Translations under genes and position numbers: made by a program
NCBI RefSeq assembly: GCF_001279695.1
Contig: NZ_LGDD01000298.1
Location: 1-64,000 of the forward strand
DNA: 64,000 bases
Direction of reading: 5' to 3'
Source of the DNA: Streptomyces sp. WM6378
Lineage (GTDB): Bacteria; Actinomycetota; Actinomycetes; Streptomycetales; Streptomycetaceae
Notes under the pieces: generated by a model
Databases searched by the model: none
What the model was told of the DNA's origin: nothing
The model's input: the letters and a program-made list of their open reading frames with translations, nothing else
In this document: positions 1-7,017 of the stretch, piece by piece
Layout of the letters: each line of letters opens with the position of its first letter
How positions within the stretch are numbered: position 1 is the first letter of the stretch

Positions 1-262
1 TGGGGGGGGGGGGGGGGGGCCCGCGTATTTTCGCCCGGGGTGGGCAAGCGCTTCCAGGCCGGACCATCGCCACTCTCGCCGCTGTGGCCGCCCTGCCTCT
101 GTTACCCCCAACACCGGCATAGACCACTGCCATCGGCACAACGCCCGTGGCGACCTTCGACACTGCCCGTTGGGCACGACGGGCCCGGCTCAGAAAGAAG
201 CGCGCCGGCGTGAGGTGGCCGCCGCCGAAAGACCGTGCCCTTCACCCCGCCCCACCCACCCC
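1..262. other. Left edge, no gene seen; poly-G run at 2-19
   Basis: The window opens with 18 consecutive G residues, which looks like a contig edge or a homopolymer assembly problem. The rest up to the tRNA terminator is high-GC sequence without start signals or a protein family that I can support. Confidence 0.5.
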
Positions 263-308
263 GAAAAAAGCAAAAGCCCCAGGTCACGGCGAGTGAGTCC
301 TGGGGCTT
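263..308 (-). terminator. Rho-independent terminator of tRNA-Thr
   Basis: On the minus strand an 8-bp GCCCCAGG/CCTGGGGC stem is followed by TTTTGCTTTTTT. It lies directly downstream of the tRNA, so it is the natural tRNA transcript end. Confidence 0.85.
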
Positions 309-315
309 CCACAGA

Positions 316-388
316 GCCGCCTTCGGGATTCGAACCCGAGACCTACGCATTACGAGTGCGTTGCTCTGGCCAACTGAGCTAAGGCGGC
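316..388 (-). tRNA. tRNA-Thr (anticodon CGT)
   Basis: The 73-nt sequence folds as a full cloverleaf. The acceptor arms GCCGCCT and AGGCGGC pair perfectly, the D-arm begins AGCTCAG, and the T-arm carries GGTTCGAATCC. The anticodon loop CTCGTAA gives CGT, which reads ACG (Thr). CCA is not encoded. A terminator follows at 263-308. Confidence 0.95.
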
Positions 389-427
389 ACCGCCCTGCGC
401 ACCATGGTGCGAGCAGCAGCGTCGCCA

Positions 428-433
428 AGTCTA
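428..433 (-). promoter_or_regulatory. Possible -10 box for tRNA-Thr
   Basis: The minus-strand hexamer TAGACT lies about 40 bp upstream of the tRNA-Thr 5' end. I see no convincing -35 box 17 bp further upstream, so this is a weak call. Confidence 0.3.
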
Positions 434-483
434 CACAGTTTCTGGAGTGGTCCCGACCAGGGTCGGGGCGAGCTCGGTCGGGG

Positions 484-2043
484 CTATGAGCAGCGCTTTC
501 CCTTCGGCGGCGGGGTGCCGTCGAGGAGGTAGGTGTTGATCGCGGTGTCGATGCAGTCGCTGCCGCGGCCGTACGCGGTGTGGCCGTCGCCCTCGTAGGT
601 GAGGAGGGTGCCGGAGGAGAGCTGGGAGGCGAGGGACTGGGCCCACTTGTACGGGGTCGCCGGGTCGCGGGTGGTGCCGACGACCAGGATCGGGGCGGCG
701 CCCTTCGCCTCGATGCGGTGCGGGGTGCCGGTTGCCTTGACGGGCCAGTACGTGCAGTTCAGGCCGGACCAGGCGAAGCCGTCGCCGAACACCGGGGAGG
801 CCTGCTCGAAGGAGGGCAGCTGCGCCGTCACCTCGGCGGGGCCGGCGAAGGAGGGCGGCAGGTCCAGGCAGTTCACGGCGGCGTTGGCGAACATCAGGTT
901 CGCGTACTTGCCGTTCGCGTCGCGCTCGTAGTACGAGTCCGCCAGGGCCAGCAGGCCCGCGCCGTCGCCCTTCATGGCGCGGGCCAGCGCGGTGCGCAGT
1001 TCGGGCCATGCGGCCTGGTCGTACATCGCGGCGATCACGCCCGTGGTGGCCAGGGACTCGCCGAGCTGTCGGCTCTGGCCGGTGGGAATCGGATTGGCGT
1101 CGGCGCCCTTGAAGAACTTCCGCAGGCGGTCCGAGGCGTCCTCGACGGAGTCGGAGCCCAGCGGGCAGTCCTTCTGCTTGATGCAGTCCGCGGCGAAGGA
1201 CTGGAACGCCGTCTCGAAGCCCGCCGTCTGGTCGCGGTTCATGTCCAGGGAGGAGAGGGACGGGTCCATCGCACCGTCGAGGACCAGTCGGCCGGTGCGG
1301 GAGGGGAAGAGCTCCGCGTACGTCGCCCCGAGGAACGTGCCGTACGAGGCGCCGACGTAGTACAGCTTCTGGTCGCCGAGGACTCCCCTCAGAATGTCCA
1401 TGTCACGGGCTGCCTCGACCGTGGAGACATGGGGCAGGACCTTGCCGGACTTGGCCTCGCAGCCGTTCGCGAAGTCCTTGAACGCCTTGGCCAGGGCGGC
1501 CTGTTCGGCCGGGTCGTCGGGGGTCTGGTCGACCTCCGTGTATGCGTCCATCTCCTTGCCCGTGAGGCATTCGACGGGTTCGCTGCGGGCCACGCCGCGC
1601 GGGTCCACGGCCACCATGTCGTAGCGGGCCCGCACCGGCGCGGGGTAGCCGATGCCCGCGTACGACTGGAGGTAGCCGACCGCCGAGCCGCCCGGGCCGC
1701 CCGGGTTGACCAGGAGCGATCCGATCCGCTTGCCGGGCCCAGTCGCCTTCACCCGGGCGACCGCCAGGTTGACCGACGGCCCGGCGGGTTTCGCGTAGTC
1801 GAGCGGCGCCTTCATCGTGGCGCACTCGAACTTCGCGACACCGCACGCCCGCCAGCTCAGCTTCTGCGTGTAGTACGGGGCGAGGCCCTCGCCCGTCGAG
1901 GCGTCGGCCGGGCCCGCCTTCGTCGCGGCCTGCGGGGACGCGGTCGCGGACGTGGACGAACTGCCCGACGAGCAGCCGGAGATGAGCAGGCCGGCCGTCG
2001 CGGCGGCGATGGCTGAAGTACGGAGCAGGCGCCTGGAGTCCAT
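484..2043 (-). CDS. Secreted alpha/beta-hydrolase lipoprotein, tripeptidyl aminopeptidase type
   Basis: A 519-aa exported serine peptidase of the S33 tripeptidyl-aminopeptidase family (SlpD/SlpE-like in Streptomyces), expected to trim N-terminal tripeptides from extracellular proteins. The chosen ATG gives a signal peptide (MDSRRLLRTS...) ending in the lipobox LISGC, so Cys24 should be lipidated. An upstream in-frame start would bury this signal. The oxyanion segment NPGGPGG is at 113-119, the nucleophile Ser233 in GASYG, Asp460 in TTRDP and His488 in GDGHTAYG, inside a TAP-like C-terminal domain. It is a single gene downstream of holB on the same strand, about 120 bp away. Substrate is unknown. 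Confidence 0.9.
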   Translation of the reverse strand: MDSRRLLRTSAIAAATAGLLISGCSSGSSSTSATASPQAATKAGPADASTGEGLAPYYTQKLSWRACGVAKFECATMKAPLDYAKPAGPSVNLAVARVKATGPGKRIGSLLVNPGGPGGSAVGYLQSYAGIGYPAPVRARYDMVAVDPRGVARSEPVECLTGKEMDAYTEVDQTPDDPAEQAALAKAFKDFANGCEAKSGKVLPHVSTVEAARDMDILRGVLGDQKLYYVGASYGTFLGATYAELFPSRTGRLVLDGAMDPSLSSLDMNRDQTAGFETAFQSFAADCIKQKDCPLGSDSVEDASDRLRKFFKGADANPIPTGQSRQLGESLATTGVIAAMYDQAAWPELRTALARAMKGDGAGLLALADSYYERDANGKYANLMFANAAVNCLDLPPSFAGPAEVTAQLPSFEQASPVFGDGFAWSGLNCTYWPVKATGTPHRIEAKGAAPILVVGTTRDPATPYKWAQSLASQLSSGTLLTYEGDGHTAYGRGSDCIDTAINTYLLDGTPPPKGKRCS

Positions 2044-2164
2044 CTCCGGAGCGTATCCGCCTCGTGACGTGATGTATGCGGTGCGCGGCGGCGCGGCTCG
2101 TACGGGTGATCCCGTCAACCTCGTCCGCCCCGATTTCCCCCATGGTCGCTCACCTCTGCCGGTT

Positions 2165-3370
2165 TCAGCCCGCTCGCAGCGCGAGCGTCATCGCCTCCAC
2201 CGCCAGGAGCGGGGCCACGTTGCGGTCCAGTGCCTCGCGGCACGCCAGGATCGACTCGATGCGGCGCAGGGTGCGCTCGGGGCCGGACGCGCGGGCGATC
2301 CGGTCCACCGCGTCCCGTACGTCCTCGTTGGCGATGGCCGACCTGGTGCCCAGTTGCAGGGTGAGGACGTCCCGGTAGAAGCCGGTCAGCTCGGTGAGCG
2401 CGAGGTCCAGGCTGTCGCGCTGCGTGCGGGTCTTGCGGCGCTTCTGCTTGTCCTCCAGCTCCTTCATCACCCCGGCGGTGCCGCGCGGCATGCGGCCGCC
2501 GGCGACCCCGCCCATCGCGGCCTTGAGCTCCTCGGTCTCCTTGACGTCGACCTCCTCGGCCACCTGCTTGGCGTCGTCCGCGGCGGTGTCGACCAGCTCC
2601 TGCGCGGCCTTGAGGCAGCCGCCCACGTCGTCGACCCGAAGCGGCACCTTCAAGACCGCGGCCCGCCGGGCCCGGGCCGAGGCGTCGGTGGCCAGGCGGC
2701 GGGCCCGGCCGATGTGGCCCTGGGTGGCGCGGGCCGCCGCGTACGCGGCCTCGGGCTCGATGCCGTCGCGCCGGATCAGCACGTCGGCGACCGCCTCGAC
2801 CGGCGGCGTGCGCAGGGTGAGGTGGCGGCAGCGGGACTTGATGGTGGGCAGCACGTCCTCCAAGGAGGGTGCGCACAGCAGCCACACCGTGCGGGGGGCG
2901 GGCTCCTCCACGGCCTTGAGGACGGCGTTGGCGGCCTGCTCCGTGAACCGGTCGGCGTCCTCGATGATGATCACCTGCCAGCGGCCGCCGGACGGCGACA
3001 TCTGGGCACCCCGCACCAGCTCGCGGGTCTGCTTGACGCCGATGGTGAGGCCCTCGGTGGTGATGACCGTGACATCGGCGTGCGTACCGATCAGAGCCGT
3101 ATGGCATCCGTCGCAAAAGCCGCAGCCCGGTGCGCCACCGAGCGCGCGGTCGGGGCTGACGCACTGGAGAGCGGCAGCGAAAGCGCGGGCCGCGGTGGGG
3201 CAGCCCGAGCCGGGCGGGCCGGTGAACAGCCAGGCGTGCGTCATCTTCGACGCCTCGGGGCGCGGCTGGCCGGAACGCTCGGCGGTGACGAGCGCGTCGG
3301 CATCCCGGGCGGCGGCACCCAGCTGCTCCTGCACCCGCTCCTGGCCCACCAGGTCGTCCCATACGGCCAT
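2165..3370 (-). CDS. holB: DNA polymerase III delta' subunit
   Basis: A 401-aa clamp-loader subunit that helps load the beta sliding clamp. The start MAVWDDLVGQERVQEQL is the normal beginning of the family; the frame extends 29 codons upstream without need. The P-loop reads GPPGSGCPT and lacks the catalytic Lys, as expected of delta', which does not hydrolyse ATP. A four-Cys zinc module (QC...PGCGFCDGC) follows around residues 70-95, and the SRC sensor motif is in IKSRCRHL. It lies downstream of the thymidylate kinase fusion on the same strand, but a strong hairpin at 3534-3569 sits between them, so holB may have its own promoter in the 288-bp gap. Confidence 0.92.
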   Translation of the reverse strand: MAVWDDLVGQERVQEQLGAAARDADALVTAERSGQPRPEASKMTHAWLFTGPPGSGCPTAARAFAAALQCVSPDRALGGAPGCGFCDGCHTALIGTHADVTVITTEGLTIGVKQTRELVRGAQMSPSGGRWQVIIIEDADRFTEQAANAVLKAVEEPAPRTVWLLCAPSLEDVLPTIKSRCRHLTLRTPPVEAVADVLIRRDGIEPEAAYAAARATQGHIGRARRLATDASARARRAAVLKVPLRVDDVGGCLKAAQELVDTAADDAKQVAEEVDVKETEELKAAMGGVAGGRMPRGTAGVMKELEDKQKRRKTRTQRDSLDLALTELTGFYRDVLTLQLGTRSAIANEDVRDAVDRIARASGPERTLRRIESILACREALDRNVAPLLAVEAMTLALRAG

Positions 3371-3533
3371 CGACTGCCCCTCCATACCTGCGGTCACTGC
3401 TGCGCCCCATTGTGCGCCACCCCACTGACAACGGACGCCGGCGGGCAAAACCCCCACAGGTCAGGAGAGTGCGGTGGCGCTCGGCGGTCCTGCGGCACTC
3501 AGAACTCTAGAAAATTCCGGCCCCCGAAACGAT

Positions 3534-3569
3534 CGTGCTGGCACGCAACTTCCTCTGCGTGCCAGCACG
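3534..3569 (-). terminator. Strong hairpin between tmk fusion and holB
   Basis: A perfect 14-bp stem (CGTGCTGGCACGCA and its complement) with an 8-nt loop lies 90 bp after the tmk stop. There is no T-run, as is common for Streptomyces terminators. The rest of 3371-3658 holds an AT-richer patch near 3505-3518 that could belong to a holB promoter. Confidence 0.6.
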
Positions 3570-3658
3570 AAGGCCAGGGCTCCGGCCTACCCCACCGGGG
3601 CGAGCCCGGCCCAGTGGATCTCGGGGCGAACCGGGGCGAACCGAGCGGTCCTATCCGG

Positions 3659-6600
3659 TCAGCGCCTGCGGCGGCCGCCGCGCGGGTTGTCGTCCTCGTC
3701 GTCGCGCGGGCCGAGCAGTTCGTCAGCGAGCGTCGGCAGGTCGTCCAGCGGGGTCTCCTCCGCCCAGTCCGAACGCGGGCGCTGGCGCTCCTGGCCCGTC
3801 TCCGGGTCGATCTGAGGCAGTTCACGCGTGCGCTCGTTGCCGCCGTCGCCCTGGTGCCCGGCCCCCCGCTCGTCGCGGAAGAGGCCCGGCGGCACCCGGT
3901 CCGCCGGATCGGCGTCGCGCACCGGTGGCAGCACCGCGGTCTCGTCGGCGGCCCGAGCATCGCGGCCGACGTTACGGCCCGCGTCCTGCACCGACGGCAG
4001 AACCGTCGTCTCATCGGCGTCGGAGGCACGACCGGACTTGGCACCCGCCCCACCCGCCGCATCCGGCTCGGCCACCGGCACCGGCTGGGTGACCTCGTTG
4101 GGCTCCGCGACCGGCACCGACTGGGTCACTTCATTCGGGCTGACCACCGGGGTCGCCACGGTGATCTCCGACTCCGAAACATCGGCGGAACGGGCCGAGC
4201 CGGACGAACCGGCGGAGCCGACCGCCCCGGACGCGCTCGCCGCAGCCGAACCGCCCTCCTTGGCAGCCGCCTCCGCCGCAGCGGCCACCGCCGCGGCCTC
4301 GGCCAGCCGACGCGCCTCCTCCGCGCGCAGCAACGCCTCCTCGGCCTTGCGCTGCTTCTCCAGGCGGCGCGCCTCCGCCTCGGCGCGCAGCCGGGCCTCG
4401 TCCTCCGCCTGCTTGCGCAGGCGTTCCTGCTCGGCCGCGCGCGCCTTCTCCTCGGCCTCGCGCCGTACGCGCTCTTCCTCGGCGAGCCGCCTGGCCTCCT
4501 CTGCCCGCTGCCGGGCCTCCTCCGCCTGGCGCTCCTCCTCACGCAGGCGCGCCTCTTCGAGCTCGCGCCGCTTGCGCTCTTCTTCTTCGGCGCGCAGCTT
4601 GGCCAGCTGCGCCTGGCGCTCGCGCTCCAGGCGCTCCTCCTCGGCCTTGCGCGCGGCCTCCTCCTCGGCGCGCTTGCGGGCCTCTTCCTCGGCCTTCTTG
4701 CGCGCCTCCTCCTGGGCCCTGACCTCGGCTTCGGAGAGCGGCAGCATCTGGTCGAGCCGGTGGCGTACGACCGTGGTGACGGCTTCCGGCTCCTGGCCGG
4801 CGTCGACCACGAGATAGCGCGAAGGGTCGGCGGCGGCCAGGGTGAGGAAGCCGGACCTCACTCGTCCGTGGAACTCCGGCGGCTCCGACTCCAGCCTGTC
4901 GGGCGCCTCCGTAAAGCGCTCGCGCGCCGTTTCGGGCGAAACATCGAGCAGAACGGTCAGATTCGGAACAAGTCCGCCAGTTGCCCACCGGTTGATTCGG
5001 GCAACTTCGGTCGGGGACAGATCACGACCGGCCCCCTGGTAAGCCACGGACGAGTCGATGTAGCGGTCCGAGATGACGATCGCGCCGCGCTCCAGGGCGG
5101 GGCGCACCAGCGAGTCGACGTGCTCCGCGCGGTCGGCCGCGTACAGCAGCGCCTCGGCGCGGTTGGAGAGGCCGGCCGACGACACGTCGAGCAGGATCGA
5201 CCGCAGCCGCTTGCCCACCGGCGTCGCACCGGGCTCACGCGTCACGACGACCTCGTGGCCCTTGGCCCGGATCCACTCGGCGAGCGCCTCGGCTTGGGTG
5301 GACTTGCCGGCCCCGTCGCCGCCCTCCAGGGCGATGAAGAAGCCGGTCGCGGCGGGTGCCTGGACCGGGTCGGCGCCGCGGACCGCGTCGGCCAGGTCGC
5401 GCCGCAGCGGCACGCCCTGGCGGTCGTCGGCCTTGGCGAGCACGACCGCGGCCATGGGCAGGAGCAGCGCGCCCACCAGCATCAGCGTGAATCCGGCGCC
5501 GCCATGCGCGAAGACGAACGAGCCCGACTCGACGCGGTGGCTGCCGATGGCCGCGGCGAGCAGCGGCGCGACGATGGCGCCGAGCCCTATCGAGACCCGT
5601 ACGACCGCCTGGAGGTGCTCGGCGGTGCGAGCCCTGCGGTACTCCTCGGTCTCCTGGTCGATCAGTACGTGCCCGGTGTTCGCGGCGACACCGGCGGCGA
5701 CGCCCGCGATCAGCGCGATGAGCAGCACGGTCGCCAGGTCCGGCACCAGGCCTATGGCGAGCAGCGAGATGCCGGTGACGGCGATCGCCAGGGAGAGCAG
5801 GCGGCGCCGGGAGAGCACCGGAAGGATCTTGGCGGCGGTACGGATGCCGAGCACCGTGCCACCGGTCAGGGTGAGGATCAGGAGGGCGAACGCGGCCGGG
5901 CCACCGCCCAGGTCGACGGCGTGCAGCACGGCGACCGAGGCGGCCGCGGCGATGGCGGCCGTGATGGCGGCGCAGGCGAGCACGAGCAGCGGGACCGCGC
6001 CGGTACGTCCCCTGTCGGGGCCGTTTCCGGTGCTGGGCCTGCGCAGCCCCTCCAGCGGAGAACGGGCCCGCGGCGTCGGGGTGTCGGGCAGTTCGAGCAG
6101 GGCGACCACGGAGATCGACGCGGCGAAGAGCCCGGCGGCGAGGTAGGAGCCGAGCGCGGCCTGGTGCAGCTTGAACCAGTCGATGCCCGTTCCGAGCAGA
6201 TTGCTCACGAGGGCCGCGACGAGCAGGGCGGCGGCGCCCAGCGGGATCGCCACGAAGGTCGTACGCAGCGAGAGCCTGCGCAGCGCGTCCAGGTGGTCCG
6301 GCAGCGGCCGGACGGCGGCCCCCTCCAAAGGAGGCGCGGGCAGCAGCGCGGGCGCCGCGCTCTCCTTGGCGACCGTCCAGAACCGTTCGGCGACTCCCGC
6401 GAGGAACGCGGTGACGAGGATGAGGAGCAGGGCGTTGGCCGGCGTCCAGTCGATCCACAGCGGGGCGACGATCAGCAGCGCGGCCCGTACGCCGTCGGCG
6501 CCGACCATCGTCCAGCGCCGGTCGAGCGGCCCGTTCGGCGCGGTGAGCGCGGAGACCGGGCCAAGGAGCGCGGCCCCGAAGAGCACCGTCGCGAACACCC

Positions 6601-6877
6601 GGGCACCGAGCACCGCGGCGACGGCGAACGCCGCCCCCCGGTATCCGCCCCCGAAGGACTGCTGCTCCACCGCGGCCTGCAACGCCAGCAGCAGCGTGAC
6701 GAGTACGGCGAGCGCGTCGCCGATCCCGCCCACCAGCTGTGCGCTCCACAACCGCCGCAGCGAAGGGATGCGCAGCAGGGCGCGTACGGCCCGCTCACGT
6801 GAGTCTGCGGCTAGGGCGTCGGAGATGGGGCTCACGACTCCTTCAGAGCTTGGGGGATGCTCGGCTCCTCGCGTCAT
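3659..6877 (-). CDS. tmk: MFS transporter-thymidylate kinase fusion with coiled-coil tail
   Basis: A 1072-aa three-part protein. Residues about 30-490 form a 12-helix MFS-like membrane domain. Residues about 510-715 form dTMP kinase, which makes dTDP from dTMP, with the P-loop GGDGAGKST near 515 and the DRYIDSS motif. Residues about 720-880 are a highly charged Glu/Ala/Arg heptad-like coiled coil rich in AEEEAR/RLAEEE. The tail is acidic and ends in RRRR. A typical Tmk has about 210 aa, so the kinase is membrane-tethered here. The same architecture is known to me from S. coelicolor SCO3542. It is downstream of topA, with a terminator hairpin between. The ATG start (MTRGAEHPP) was chosen for length conservation; a GTG at VSPISD is possible. 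Confidence 0.9.
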   Translation of the reverse strand: MTRGAEHPPSSEGVVSPISDALAADSRERAVRALLRIPSLRRLWSAQLVGGIGDALAVLVTLLLALQAAVEQQSFGGGYRGAAFAVAAVLGARVFATVLFGAALLGPVSALTAPNGPLDRRWTMVGADGVRAALLIVAPLWIDWTPANALLLILVTAFLAGVAERFWTVAKESAAPALLPAPPLEGAAVRPLPDHLDALRRLSLRTTFVAIPLGAAALLVAALVSNLLGTGIDWFKLHQAALGSYLAAGLFAASISVVALLELPDTPTPRARSPLEGLRRPSTGNGPDRGRTGAVPLLVLACAAITAAIAAAASVAVLHAVDLGGGPAAFALLILTLTGGTVLGIRTAAKILPVLSRRRLLSLAIAVTGISLLAIGLVPDLATVLLIALIAGVAAGVAANTGHVLIDQETEEYRRARTAEHLQAVVRVSIGLGAIVAPLLAAAIGSHRVESGSFVFAHGGAGFTLMLVGALLLPMAAVVLAKADDRQGVPLRRDLADAVRGADPVQAPAATGFFIALEGGDGAGKSTQAEALAEWIRAKGHEVVVTREPGATPVGKRLRSILLDVSSAGLSNRAEALLYAADRAEHVDSLVRPALERGAIVISDRYIDSSVAYQGAGRDLSPTEVARINRWATGGLVPNLTVLLDVSPETARERFTEAPDRLESEPPEFHGRVRSGFLTLAAADPSRYLVVDAGQEPEAVTTVVRHRLDQMLPLSEAEVRAQEEARKKAEEEARKRAEEEAARKAEEERLERERQAQLAKLRAEEEERKRRELEEARLREEERQAEEARQRAEEARRLAEEERVRREAEEKARAAEQERLRKQAEDEARLRAEAEARRLEKQRKAEEALLRAEEARRLAEAAAVAAAAEAAAKEGGSAAASASGAVGSAGSSGSARSADVSESEITVATPVVSPNEVTQSVPVAEPNEVTQPVPVAEPDAAGGAGAKSGRASDADETTVLPSVQDAGRNVGRDARAADETAVLPPVRDADPADRVPPGLFRDERGAGHQGDGGNERTRELPQIDPETGQERQRPRSDWAEETPLDDLPTLADELLGPRDDEDDNPRGGRRRR

Positions 6878-6972
6878 CCGCCCAGCCTATCCGGAGCGCA
6901 GCGATCCTCGCGGGGGTGCCCGAACATATGGACGGACGAAGCGACTCGGGCTCCACCGGGGCTCAACGCGGA

Positions 6973-7006
6973 ACGGGGGGCCGGGGCGTGTGCCCCGGCC
7001 CCCCGT
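6973..7006 (-). terminator. Terminator after topA
   Basis: A perfect 15-bp GC stem (ACGGGGGGCCGGGGC, loop GTGT) begins 12 bp beyond the topA stop and precedes the tmk fusion on the same strand. Confidence 0.8.
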
Positions 7007-7017
7007 CAACCGTCGGA

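Noticed and set aside
2165..3370. Missing Lys in the holB P-loop as a mutation
   Set aside because: Delta' subunits normally have an inactive P-loop, so this is expected.
1952..6802. A 1616-codon open plus-strand frame over holB and the tmk fusion
   Set aside because: It is the GC-frame shadow of two minus-strand genes. Its translation is Arg/Gly-rich, with no domain and no start signal.
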